A stretch of DNA of 64,000 nucleotides, taken from assembly GCA_052117325.1 (NCBI GenBank), contig JBQKJJ010000007.1, one strand, 5' to 3'. The DNA comes from CAG-964 sp902789345. Its GTDB lineage: Bacteria; Bacillota; Clostridia; Oscillospirales; Acutalibacteraceae. The notes beneath the pieces are model-generated. The model was not told where the DNA came from and made no database searches. It saw only the letters and a list, made by a program, of their open reading frames with translations. Shown here piece after piece: positions 1-9,700 of the stretch (the first letter of the stretch is position 1; every line of letters begins with the position of its first letter). The translations under genes and the position numbers were made by a program.

Positions 1-41
1 AAAGCCTTTTCCGTTCCGCTACGCTCCACTCCAAAGGCTTT
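1..41. other. Hairpin at window edge, possible terminator or element end
   Basis: AAAGCCTTT at positions 1-9 is matched by AAAGGCTTT at 33-41, giving a perfect 9-bp inverted repeat around a C-rich loop. It lies just upstream of the point where the truncated ParB frame becomes recognisable. It could be a transcription terminator or part of a mobile-element end that removed the ParB start. The window edge prevents a choice. Confidence 0.35.
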
Positions 42-100
42 CAAAAAACACTATACCAAACTTTGATTTATTTTTACCTAAAAATGGGTCACATCTATTT

Positions 101-526
101 ACAACGCAGAGTCACGAACAGGTTAGAAAGTATATCCGCTTGACAAATCTCATTCCCGAACTTTTACAGCTTGTCGATGAGGGCAGAATCAAAATGCGAC
201 CTGCTGTTGAGCTTTCGTACCTTGACGAAGATAGTCAGCGTGATGTCGCCCTACAGATTGATATTAACGACTGTACACCGTCGCACGACCAGACAATCCG
301 AATGAGAAAAATGTTTGAAAGCGGTAAGCTGACAACAGAAGCCGTTGAAGCGATTATGTCGGAAGAAAAACCGAATCAGCGGGAGCGTATTGTGCTGCAC
401 GGTGACAGAGTGAGAAGCCTTATTCCGAAAAGCGTAAAGCTAAAGGACACGGAGGACTATGTTTGCAAGGCTTTGGAACACTACCGCAGATACCTGCGAA
501 GCCGAGCAGAGCGTGACGGCAGGTAG
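101..526 (+). pseudogene. ParB-like protein, C-terminal fragment
   Basis: The frame encodes a C-terminal piece of a ParB/Spo0J-type partition protein. Residues around 113-180 (VRKYIRLTNLIPELLQLVDE) match the segment RFIRLTELIPPILQMVDEGK of the intact ParB at 21811-22665, and the alignment continues to the end (both finish in a basic arginine-rich tail). The ParB nuclease-like box and the first half of the helix-turn-helix are missing. The frame stays open to the window edge, but the translation left of about position 101 is not ParB-like, so the 5' end looks replaced or cut. A TTG at 140 could start a short protein, but no good ribosome binding site precedes it. Probably a remnant; the complete gene could exist only if the contig is misjoined. 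Confidence 0.6.
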
Positions 527-594
527 GACAAGTTATTTTTTACTTTTCCCCTTTCTCACACTCTATCCCCTTATACTACCTGAACTACCCGAAA

Positions 595-711
595 AGAAAG
601 ATATATACTATCTCATAAATTAACTTTATCTCATAAATATATCTTTCTCTAAAGGCAAACAAACGCATATTTTATTTTGACGGACAGATTTTAGCTGTCC
701 GATTTTTATTA
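595..711 (+). promoter_or_regulatory. Leader of the adhesin gene with two hairpins
   Basis: The 198-bp gap before the adhesin gene holds an AT-rich inverted repeat (arms near 595-607 and 638-650, core AAAGATATAT/ATATATCTTT) that encloses two copies of ATCTCATAAAT. A second, terminator-like hairpin follows at 681-701 (CGGACAG/CTGTCCG) with a T-rich tail that ends only a few bases before the GGAGGT ribosome binding site. This looks like an attenuator or a terminator for upstream transcription placed directly before the gene. No clear -35/-10 pair was identified. Confidence 0.45.
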
Positions 712-724
712 TGGAGGTAAACCA

Positions 725-3700
725 ATGACAAAAGTTATTAACAAGAGAAACGCAAAGAGAATTACGGCGGTTGTGCTCGCACTTATCTCTATCGTTTCAA
801 CATTTTTTATTATTCCTGCAAATGCCGCCGCAAAAGAAGTCACGGTCACCTTTGACTATGCTTACGACACAGGCGGAAACATCATAAAATTCGTAAAGTA
901 CACAGAGCACGACGGATATGTAGTCGGAACAGTCGGAGAAGAATTGTGCAGGATTTATGCAGACGGAAAGGATGCATACTGCATTGAACCCGGTCATTCT
1001 CTCTTTTCAGGCAATACGCTGACAACCGATGCCTCGGCGGCTTGGAATGCTCTTTCAAAGGCACAGAAAAAGGCGGTAAATCTTTCACTTCTTTTCGGAA
1101 AGTCGGGAAGTGCATCAAGCCTTGTCGGTACAGACGGTCAGAAGTGGATTGCTACACAGCTTGTTGTGTGGGAGTTCTGCACAGGTTGTCGTGACGCATC
1201 AACATTTAAACTGAAAAATTCAAAGTTTATTGACGGCATCACATCGGGAGATGCAAACCCGAATGTAAAAACCAACTACAATAAAATCATCACTAAACTT
1301 GAAGATTACAACACTATTCCCAGCTTTGCTTATGAAACTTCTGCAAAGGCAAAGAGCAATGTCAATGAGTTAAAGTACAGTAACGGTAAGTATTCGCTTA
1401 CACTTACGGACAGCAACAATATTTTGTCAGACTATGTTTTCAAAACGACTGACGGCGTTTCCGTTTCTGTTTCGGGGAAGAAGATTACGCTGACTTCAAC
1501 AAAGGTTATTCCCAACGCTGTTGTGTTCAGCGCAACGAAGAAAATGCCGAAGGTTACGACAACGCTAATTGCCTGCGGCAGCTCATCAAAGCAGGATGTT
1601 GTAACAGGTGTTCAGTCTGATACTGAAACCAAGACGGCATATTTTGCCGTAAAAACCTCAGCCGGAAGTCTGAAAATCGTTAAGACCTCGGACGACGGAA
1701 AGGTCGAAGGAGTGAAATTCAAGATTACAGGTGCTGATAATTACAGTAAGACGGTCACTACGAACTCAAAGGGTGAATTTCAGCTTGATGACCTCAAGGT
1801 CGGAACATATACCGTAACCGAGGTAACTGAGGATAAGTACGAAACACAAAAGGCACAGCAGGTTAAGATTGAAAGCGGAAAAACTGCAACCGTTTATTTT
1901 AGCAATGTTCTAAAGCGTGGTGAGCTTCAGGTTGTAAAGTCTTCAGAGGATAATTTCAATGCAGGCGTGAAATTCCACCTTTACGGAACATCTTTATCCG
2001 GGGCAAAGGTAGATAAATATGCTGTTACCGATAATTCCGGTGTTGCTGTTTTCAAAAATATCCTGGTAAGCGGTGACAAACCATATACCCTTGAAGAAGT
2101 GGATACAGCTATTCGCTATGTTGTACCAAAATCACAGACCGTTTCCGTAACCTGGGATAAGGTGGCAAAGAGAGAATTTACTAATACACTCAAAAAATTT
2201 ACCGTTACAGTTGAAAATACCGATGCCGAAAAGAGAAAAGCACAGGGCGACGCTACACTTGCTGGAGCAAAGTACGGTATCTATGACGGCGATAAGTTAA
2301 TTGATACCTACACAACCGAAGATAACGGCAAATTCACGACAAAGGAATATGTTTGCGGTGATAACTGGACAATCAGAGAAATTGAACCGAGCGAGGGCTA
2401 TCTGCTTGATGAAACTGTCTATACGGTTGGTGCAGAAGCGAAGAATTACACGGTTGAACATAACGCTGTTTCGGTCGGTGTTACAGAGCAGGTAATCAAG
2501 GGTGATGTAGGAATTGTAAAGCATTGCGATGACGGACAGACCAAAATCGAAACTCCGGAAAAAGGAGCCGAATTTCAGCTCTTTCTCAAAAGCGCAGGAA
2601 GCTATGAAAATGCCAACTCGGATGAGCGTGATACCCTTGTGTGTGATGAAAAGGGATACGCAAAGTCTAAAAAACTCCCCTACGGCACATACACAGTCCA
2701 TCAGACCAAAGGCTGGGAGGGCAGAGATAAAATTGCCGACTTTGATGTATTTATCTGCGACAACTCAAAGCCGTACAGCTATATCATCAATGATAAGATT
2801 TTTGAATCCTATATTAAGGTGGTTAAGGTGGATGCAAAATCAGGAAAAACAATTCCCTACGCAGGGGCAGGATTTCAGATTTATGACTCCGATAATACTT
2901 TAATTACAATGTCGGTAAAATATCCTTCGAATATGACGATTGATACTTTCTATACTGACAGCAACGGAAGTCTTATCACTCCTGAAACCCTTGTTTACGG
3001 CAAGGGATACAAGCTTGTTGAGGTTCAGGCTCCCTACGGTTATGTGCTTGATAAAACACCTGTTTATTTTGATGTAACAAAGGAAAATTCTACAAACGAA
3101 GGCGGTGTTACTTTGATTAAGGTGAACAAAGCTAATGTCGCACAGAAGGGCAAAATCTCAATTTCAAAGGAAGGCGAGGTTTTCTTTGGCGTAAATGTCA
3201 GCGGCGGCATTGATGAGAACGGTAACGAAATTCCGACAGTCTATCAGCCTGTTTATGAAACGGCAGGACTTGAGGGTGCAACATACGAAATCCGTGCGGC
3301 AGAGGATATTATTACTCCTGACGGCACAATACACAATAAAAAGGGCGACCTCGTTGATACAGTTACCACAGGAAAGGACGGAATTGCTGTAAGTAAAACT
3401 CTTTACCTCGGTAAGTACAGCATTAAGGAGACTCACGCTCCATACGGTATGGTACTCAATGACGAAGTGCATATTGTAGAACTTACCTATGCAGATCAGA
3501 CCGTGAAGCTTACCGAAACAGCAACTTCATTTTTCAATGACAGACAGAAAGTTAAGGTGAAACTTGAAAAGTGGCTGGAAACCAATGAAGAGTTTGATAT
3601 TGGCACAAACGGGGAAATAAAGAACATATCCTTTGGTTTGTTTGCAGAAAAAGAAATTGTTTCTGCAAGCGGAACTTCTATTCCTGCTGGCGGACTTATA

Positions 3701-4915
3701 GAAATTATCACTCTTGAGGAAAAGGGCAACGGTTATGTGAATACAGACCTTCCGTTCGGCAGTTACTATGTTAAAGAACTTTCAACGGATGAGCATTATA
3801 TTCTCAGCGATAAAAAATATCCGGTTGTATTTGAATACGAGGGTGAAAAGACGAGTACGGTTGAGCTGACTGTAAATAACAGTGAGCCGATTATGAATGA
3901 GCTTATCTACGGTTCGGTATCGGGCAGGAAAGTTGATGAAAACGGAGAACCTATCGGTGGAGCTGTTATCGGACTGTTCAAATCCGCAGATGTTGAGTTT
4001 ACAGAGGAAAACGCAGCCTTAACAACTGTTTCTGCGGAGGACGGAAGTTTCAGTTTTAGCGATATTCCTTACGGCACCTGGTATATCCGTGAAATCGAAC
4101 AGCCGACAGGCTTCGTCCTCAATGACACGGTATATCCGGTTACCGTTAATGCCGACGGCGATGTTGTGGAAATTGAGATTGTCAATGCATTTATCCGTGG
4201 CAAAATCAAAACCACCAAGGTTGACGCTGATTATCCCGACAATAAGCTGACAGGCGCAGTATTTGAGCTTTATTCCGACATTAATGCTGACGAAAAGCTT
4301 GATAATAATGATGAGCTTATCGGTGAAATCAAGGAAACCGACGTAGGTGTTTACGAAATGGACGACCTTGTTTACGGACACTATCTTGTAAGAGAAAAGA
4401 CCGCCCCTGACGGATTTGTTCTTGATAAAAACATCTATCCCGTTTTTGTTGAAACGGACGGCAAAACCTACGAGGTGGAAAATGAAGCAGGTAAGGGATT
4501 TTTGAATGAAGCAATGAAAGGCTCACTCAGAATCGTAAAGACCTCATCAGACAAAAAGGTTGAAGGCTTTTCTTTCCGTGTAACAGGTGAGAACGGATAT
4601 GATGAAATCTTTAAGACCGATAAAAACGGAGAAATTCTTATTGAAGGATTACGAATCGGCAAATATATAATTTCCGAAGTAAACAACGATGCATCAGCCG
4701 GATATATGCTTCCTGATGATAAGGTTGTGGAGATTGAATACAGCAAGACCGCAAATATTGAAATGCATAACGAGAAAATCCACACTCCAAAAACAGGTGA
4801 CGAGAGCAATCCGAACCTCTGGCTTATTCTCGGAGGTGCATCGGCAGTTGGAATTGCTGCTTGTGCGACAGCTCTTGTAAGAAAGAGAAAGAAAAACATC
4901 AAGGAGGCAGAATGA
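725..4915 (+). CDS. Large LPXTG-like cell-wall adhesin with thioester domain and Cna_B/SpaA-type repeats
   Basis: This 1396-aa protein has a signal peptide (basic start, hydrophobic stretch VVLALISIVSTFFIIPANA). An N-terminal region follows that carries the hallmarks of a thioester adhesion domain: YCIEPG with Cys86 and TQLVVW with Gln145, the residue pair expected to form the Cys-Gln bond. About ten immunoglobulin-like Cna_B/SpaA repeats come next, each ending in a variant of TVTE/YVKEL plus G-Y-L-L/V-D. The C-terminus has a TPKTGD sorting signal, a membrane span and a basic tail. It should be covalently anchored to peptidoglycan and could bind host or cell surfaces, perhaps aiding mating contacts. 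Start: ATG at 725 with GGAGGT just upstream. The ICE-encoded sortase B at 38810 is a plausible anchoring enzyme, since clostridial class B sortases accept PxTG-type signals. Confidence 0.88.
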   Translation: MTKVINKRNAKRITAVVLALISIVSTFFIIPANAAAKEVTVTFDYAYDTGGNIIKFVKYTEHDGYVVGTVGEELCRIYADGKDAYCIEPGHSLFSGNTLTTDASAAWNALSKAQKKAVNLSLLFGKSGSASSLVGTDGQKWIATQLVVWEFCTGCRDASTFKLKNSKFIDGITSGDANPNVKTNYNKIITKLEDYNTIPSFAYETSAKAKSNVNELKYSNGKYSLTLTDSNNILSDYVFKTTDGVSVSVSGKKITLTSTKVIPNAVVFSATKKMPKVTTTLIACGSSSKQDVVTGVQSDTETKTAYFAVKTSAGSLKIVKTSDDGKVEGVKFKITGADNYSKTVTTNSKGEFQLDDLKVGTYTVTEVTEDKYETQKAQQVKIESGKTATVYFSNVLKRGELQVVKSSEDNFNAGVKFHLYGTSLSGAKVDKYAVTDNSGVAVFKNILVSGDKPYTLEEVDTAIRYVVPKSQTVSVTWDKVAKREFTNTLKKFTVTVENTDAEKRKAQGDATLAGAKYGIYDGDKLIDTYTTEDNGKFTTKEYVCGDNWTIREIEPSEGYLLDETVYTVGAEAKNYTVEHNAVSVGVTEQVIKGDVGIVKHCDDGQTKIETPEKGAEFQLFLKSAGSYENANSDERDTLVCDEKGYAKSKKLPYGTYTVHQTKGWEGRDKIADFDVFICDNSKPYSYIINDKIFESYIKVVKVDAKSGKTIPYAGAGFQIYDSDNTLITMSVKYPSNMTIDTFYTDSNGSLITPETLVYGKGYKLVEVQAPYGYVLDKTPVYFDVTKENSTNEGGVTLIKVNKANVAQKGKISISKEGEVFFGVNVSGGIDENGNEIPTVYQPVYETAGLEGATYEIRAAEDIITPDGTIHNKKGDLVDTVTTGKDGIAVSKTLYLGKYSIKETHAPYGMVLNDEVHIVELTYADQTVKLTETATSFFNDRQKVKVKLEKWLETNEEFDIGTNGEIKNISFGLFAEKEIVSASGTSIPAGGLIEIITLEEKGNGYVNTDLPFGSYYVKELSTDEHYILSDKKYPVVFEYEGEKTSTVELTVNNSEPIMNELIYGSVSGRKVDENGEPIGGAVIGLFKSADVEFTEENAALTTVSAEDGSFSFSDIPYGTWYIREIEQPTGFVLNDTVYPVTVNADGDVVEIEIVNAFIRGKIKTTKVDADYPDNKLTGAVFELYSDINADEKLDNNDELIGEIKETDVGVYEMDDLVYGHYLVREKTAPDGFVLDKNIYPVFVETDGKTYEVENEAGKGFLNEAMKGSLRIVKTSSDKKVEGFSFRVTGENGYDEIFKTDKNGEILIEGLRIGKYIISEVNNDASAGYMLPDDKVVEIEYSKTANIEMHNEKIHTPKTGDESNPNLWLILGGASAVGIAACATALVRKRKKNIKEAE

Positions 4916-5004
4916 TGAAAGTGATAATTGCCGTAGCACTTCTTGTGTTTATCATCGGCGGCTTTATCTTTTTACAGATTAAAAACCACAACAAAAAGAA
5001 GTGA
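4915..5004 (+). CDS. 29-aa single-span membrane peptide
   Basis: The start codon overlaps the stop of the adhesin gene, and AAGGAGG (4901-4907) sits 7 nt upstream, so translation coupled to the adhesin is likely. The product is a hydrophobic helix (IIAVALLVFIIGGFIFL) followed by a lysine-rich tail, i.e. a one-pass membrane peptide with a cytoplasmic end. I do not recognise a family. An ATG three bases earlier (4912) is also possible. Confidence 0.5.
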   Translation: MKVIIAVALLVFIIGGFIFLQIKNHNKKK

Positions 5005-5017
5005 GAAACTATACGAT

Positions 5018-5039
5018 GGGCGGTTTTAGCAGACCGCCC
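5018..5039. terminator. GC-rich hairpin after the adhesin operon
   Basis: GGGCGGT (5018-5024) pairs with ACCGCCC (5033-5039) around an 8-nt loop, 13 bp after the small membrane peptide. The following T-run is weak, so termination may be partial and the next genes may be read through. Confidence 0.4.
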
Positions 5040-5065
5040 GTCAGATTTTGAAGGGAATATATGAA

Positions 5066-5305
5066 ATGGCAGATAAAACTGTAATTACAACACAACAGAA
5101 ATTCAAGGTGCTGAATAAGCTTTTTGAAGCAGGCTTCAAAACCGAAAAGGACCTGCAAAGCATAAACTTTCAAAATGTTTTCAGCATACCCAATCTGACA
5201 GTTCAGGAAATGAGTATAATTTCCGAATTGCAGACTAACACAAAGGGCAACAAGCTCTATTCTTATCTTGGAGGTAACAATGATGAACAAAACAACGAAT
5301 GCTAA
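5066..5305 (+). CDS. Hypothetical protein, 79 aa
   Basis: A small soluble, helical-looking protein starting MADKTVITTQQKFKVLNK. ATG 5066 was chosen because GAAGGGA lies about 10 nt upstream; an in-frame TTG at 5048 precedes that site. The 3' end overlaps the next gene by 26 nt, which suggests translational coupling in the accessory operon leading to the polyvalent helicase. No recognisable domain; its repeated pattern of LNKLFEAGFKTEKDLQ could be a short helical DNA- or protein-binding unit, but that is a guess. Confidence 0.7.
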   Translation: MADKTVITTQQKFKVLNKLFEAGFKTEKDLQSINFQNVFSIPNLTVQEMSIISELQTNTKGNKLYSYLGGNNDEQNNEC

Positions 5306-5849
5306 TCGAATCACTTTATGGACGAGTATCGACCTTATGCTTCCTTGTATTAAAGCAAAAATCAGGAGTGAGCTTTCGTCTTTTACGGAAAATAAAGTGA
5401 TTGCACTTATGTACGCAGCCAACTTCAAGCATTTTGAAGAAATAACATATAAGCTCGGCAAGGTATCTGTCGGACAGCCTATTATTGCGGTTGCTTCGTT
5501 TACCGACACTTTTAACGAAGAAAACAACTCGACTGCTGTAAAGGTTATTGACTCGGGCAATCTCGGAGAATGCTTTGATATGGATTTTGACCTTGCGGAG
5601 TGGTATATCGACGAGAACGGCGACCTTTGCTCATACAATATTGACCGTGAGGGCGCAGGTTTTTATATCTTCTTTACGCTCAAAAAAGATGCTCCGCTAA
5701 GTCTGGTGCAGAGATTTTTCAAGGAAGCCGAAAACGGCGACTGCGAGCTTGACTATATCAACGAAATTGCCGAGAGTATCGGTGACAAGGTGCTTGACGC
5801 TCTTGGTATGAAATTCAGCTGTTCGGACGGTGAGTGTAATGGAAAGTAG
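5280..5849 (+). CDS. Hypothetical acidic ICE protein, 189 aa
   Basis: An acidic protein without signal peptide or membrane span. Its C-terminal half has the look of proteins that accompany polyvalent helicases in clostridial ICEs, but I cannot name the family. ATG 5280 follows GGAGGT by 4-5 nt (5283 is an equally good start). It overlaps the preceding gene by 26 nt and the next by about 11 nt, so the three form one translation unit. The C-terminus holds two cysteines (FSCSDGEC). Function unknown. Confidence 0.72.
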   Translation: MMNKTTNANRITLWTSIDLMLPCIKAKIRSELSSFTENKVIALMYAANFKHFEEITYKLGKVSVGQPIIAVASFTDTFNEENNSTAVKVIDSGNLGECFDMDFDLAEWYIDENGDLCSYNIDREGAGFYIFFTLKKDAPLSLVQRFFKEAENGDCELDYINEIAESIGDKVLDALGMKFSCSDGECNGK

Positions 5850-6771
5850 TCTTTCTTCGCTAAAGAGTAAGGAATGGCTTTACACCTACCGTAACAGTCA
5901 GCAGATTTCAATGCAGACAGGCTTAATCGGCTATATCCGTGCGGATATGGGAACAAACGGAAATGAGTTCTGGTCAAGTTGGAACAGCTTTCGTGATGAT
6001 TTGAATACACCCGAATTTAGCTCTGAAAAGGTTGAAATTATGAATTCTTTTTTAGGTGACGGCGGATTTCTATCGAGCAGAAACGAGCTTGCTAAGTTCT
6101 GCCGCAGCGATAAGGTATTTGCTTATGAAACAGGCAGAGATTACGGAGTGAGAGTGAACACGCAGGATTACGCATATCTTATGCGCCTTAACCCTTACAA
6201 GTGCGAATATAACCTTTACTGCTATTGCTACAAAAAGGATTGGTTAGACAGTCATCTTGAAAAAGCTGAACGAGGTATTCGTTTTATCAATCCTGATTAC
6301 AAGGAAATATTCCGAATTGATGACGGCGATAAAATCAGAATAACTTATTCTGACGGTGAAAAGGCTGACAAGATATGCAGATATGTTGACGACTATCACT
6401 TTGAAGCAAACAGCGACATTTTTCATATATGTGAATTTGCAGAAAGGCTTGAAAAAGCGGGAGCCGATGTTATCCCTCTCCGTTCCTCTTTGCCTGACCA
6501 ATGCTATGTTTTCGTACAGTCCGAAAATAAAATCGGTATTGTAAATAAAGGCGAAAAAGGATATATCGATTCAAAGTCAGCTAACGGTAAACCGAGTGAA
6601 AACCGTGCGCTTGTTGATGATTTAAACGGAAAGCTCGGTATTACAAAAGCTCAGGCAGAAGCAATGAAGGCAGGCTCTTTGCTCGGCTGGGCTTGCCCGG
6701 CGGCTGATCCGAAAAACTATAACGAGAAAGGAACGCCTATCAAGCCTAAAAACAGAAACCACGAAAGATAA
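5839..6771 (+). CDS. Hypothetical ICE accessory protein, 310 aa
   Basis: A 310-aa cytoplasmic protein. The middle (about residues 140-220, GIRFINPDYKEIFRIDDGDK, then FHICEFAERLEKAG) resembles segments seen repeatedly in clostridial ICE proteins that sit beside the giant SNF2/methylase gene. I recall these only as uncharacterised polyvalent-protein-associated domains, so no function is assigned. ATG 5839 is preferred to GTG 5830, as the GTG lies inside the previous gene without its own ribosome binding site. The stop is 14 bp before the polyvalent gene, whose ribosome binding site AAGGAGG lies in the gap. Confidence 0.7.
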   Translation: MESSLSSLKSKEWLYTYRNSQQISMQTGLIGYIRADMGTNGNEFWSSWNSFRDDLNTPEFSSEKVEIMNSFLGDGGFLSSRNELAKFCRSDKVFAYETGRDYGVRVNTQDYAYLMRLNPYKCEYNLYCYCYKKDWLDSHLEKAERGIRFINPDYKEIFRIDDGDKIRITYSDGEKADKICRYVDDYHFEANSDIFHICEFAERLEKAGADVIPLRSSLPDQCYVFVQSENKIGIVNKGEKGYIDSKSANGKPSENRALVDDLNGKLGITKAQAEAMKAGSLLGWACPAADPKNYNEKGTPIKPKNRNHER

Positions 6772-6785
6772 GGAGGTGCTGAACA

Positions 6786-9700
6786 ATGGCAAGAAAGTTT
6801 GACCTTATCTCACAGCTGTATGAAGATACCTCGAAAGAGGTTATGTCACCCGATAAATGGGCGGCATTTCTGAAAACAGCCTGTTATAACTACCGACTGC
6901 GATTTGACGAACAGCTCCTTTTATACGCTCAGAAACCCGATGCAACCGCCGTCCTGCCTATTGAACAGTGGAACAGAACTTTCGGTCGCTGGGTAAACAG
7001 GGGTGCAAAGGGTATTGCCGTGTTTGAAAGTCTGAACGGCAATTCACAGAGATTAGTCCATTATTTTGATATTTCCGATACACACGCAAGCGAAATTTCA
7101 AGGGCTGTCCCTATTTGGAATATGAAACCCGAATACACAGATGAAGTAATCGACACGCTTGAAAGCAGCTTCGGATATCTTGATGAAAAGAACAGCCTTG
7201 CGGATGCAATTATATCCGCATCAGGTAATGCTGTCGAGGACAACATTCCCGACTATGTGGGCGATTTGCTTGTAACGGTTAATGATACCTTTCTTGAAGA
7301 ATTGGACGAGGACATCGTTAAGTCAATGTACAGACAGCTTGTTAGTAACAGCGTTGCTTTTATGATTATGACAAGACTCGGCATTGACACTGAACCGTAT
7401 TTTAACGATGACGACTTCCGTGGTATTGTCAATTTCAATACGCAGGAAGCCTTAAATGCTCTCGGCTTTGCAACGAGCGATATTGCCGAAATGGGACTGT
7501 CGGAGATTTCCAAAACCGTGCTGGCACTCAACCGTCAGAATCGCATAATTGCGGAAAACAGACAAAGTGAATATACTAATAGCACAATAAATACCGAAAG
7601 GAGTTTTGACAATGACAGAACTGACATACACAATGCAGGGCGATTACCTGCTTCCCGACCTGATGCTTCCCGAACAGCCGAGAGTACAGCTCGGACATTA
7701 CGCTCAGATGAGGAAGAATTACCTGTTGCAGAAGCACAAAATTCTCTATTACAATCTGCTGACAAAGGGAACGCTGACCGAACACCTGTCGGAAATCGAA
7801 CAGACGGCGACAGAGATGGAGGACAGAATTCTCAGACAGATGTCGGTGCAGGAGGGCGTGACAGACAAGCTGAAAGCGGACGACCCGATGAAGTGGACAC
7901 GCCTGATGAACAACCTCAGACACTCGACGCAGGAGATAGTCAAAGCGGAAGTGATTTACGCTTAGAATATTACGACCGCAGCAACGAGGATAAAAGTATT
8001 CCGTTCTTTGGCGGTGATGATAAAATCAAGGCTGTCCTGTTATCTACTCCGTATCTAAAAGCGACCAAAACGGAAATAGCAAGATACTTTGAAAACGAAT
8101 CTGACAGTGAAAAACGAGTTAAATTAATCAAAAGCATATTCAATAATGATGCTACCGATATTACTACTCCCGACGGAAAGCGGATGGGATATAAAACCTA
8201 TCAGAATGTACTTCTTTTGTGGGAAGGCGAGCAGGATAATAAAATATCGCAAGCCTACTATGATTGGGGTGTTATTGCAGGACATTTTGAGGGTATGCGT
8301 TTGCTAGATGAACTCAGGGACACAACAAAACCTCTGCCTTCATTGGAAGGGCAGTTGGAAATATTAACAGCCGGGGCAGGAGAAAAAACTCCTGCCTTTA
8401 TCTTTTCTCAGGAGATTATTGACGCTGTACTTACCCACGGAAGCGGTGTAAGCGAGGGTAAAATGAGGATTTACGAGCAGTTTCAAAAGTCCTTATCTGC
8501 AAAAGAAAACATTGATTTTCTGAAAAACGAGTATGGCTGGGGCGGCTCATATCCGATTATTATCGGAACAGGAATTGACGAAAGTCACGACGGCAAAGGT
8601 ATTATGCTCAGACGTGGCTTTGAAGATAACGCACCACGACTGCTGTTAAATTGGAGTAAGGTTGAAAAGCGCATCGGCGAACTTATAAAACTTGACCGAT
8701 ACCTCAATCCAAAGGAAAAGGAATATTATCCGACTTGGCTTGAAAAGCAGGAACAGTTGAGAGCCGAACGAGCGGCGGAGAAAGAAATCCGTGACGCAAT
8801 ATATACTCCGCCTGCCGAAAAGGAAGCTTTCCCTGTTGAATATGAATACAAATATTCGCTCGGGGCATCGGTATATATAGGAGCGGATGAGTATGAAATT
8901 CTGTCATTTGACGAAAACCGTGTAATGCTCTTTGACAAACAGTTTCCTATTTTCAACAAGGAAATGGCAAGGGCGGAATTTGACAGCAAAGTCAAAGAAA
9001 ACCCGATGAACGACCATTTAAAAGTTGCCGTACAACCCGAAAAAGAAAAACAGATTACAAAGCGTGATTACAGCAGATACAGTCCTGTTATTCAGGAATA
9101 CTTCAAGATTAAGGACGAGCATCCCGATACGATAATTCTGTACCAAATCGGTGATTTTTACGAAGCTATGGGCGATGACGCCATAACCGTTTCACAGGCA
9201 CTCAGCCTGCATAACACAACCCGAAGAATAACCGATACAGAACGGATTGATATGTGCGGATTTCCGTCACACAGGCTTGAAACCTATACGGATATGCTGC
9301 TTGACCGAGGTTACAATATCGGTATTTCAAGTCCGAACGACAGAGAAAGCCGGGATTTTATTCTTATGGCTTCTGACAGGGCACACGCTCCCATTCAGTC
9401 CGAGCCAATCGGCAGAATTGATTATCTGGACGCTGACGGCGAGGTTGAAAACAGCATTGAATACACAAACCCGACCAGCCTTGAAAGAGATATTAATGAA
9501 GAAAACACCTTTGATGTCAGAATGGCGGTTTATCTGTATAAGGACGCTGACGGCAACACCATACCCCACGACTTTATTGACAGATTGTCTAATCCTTTGC
9601 AACACTTTGAAATTGTTGATAAGCCGCTTTCTCAATCGGAATATGATGTTTTGCTTGATGAAGCAAAAAAACTGATAGATGAGTTTGTAAAGAATGAGTA

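Noticed and set aside
5009..5638. 209-aa frame on the minus strand
   Set aside because: It is the shadow of the two accessory genes at 5066 and 5280, which have ribosome binding sites; the minus frame has none.
7535..7943. Minus-strand frames opposite the tnpV overlap
   Set aside because: Open only because of base composition in a dual-coded region; no ribosome binding site and no homology.
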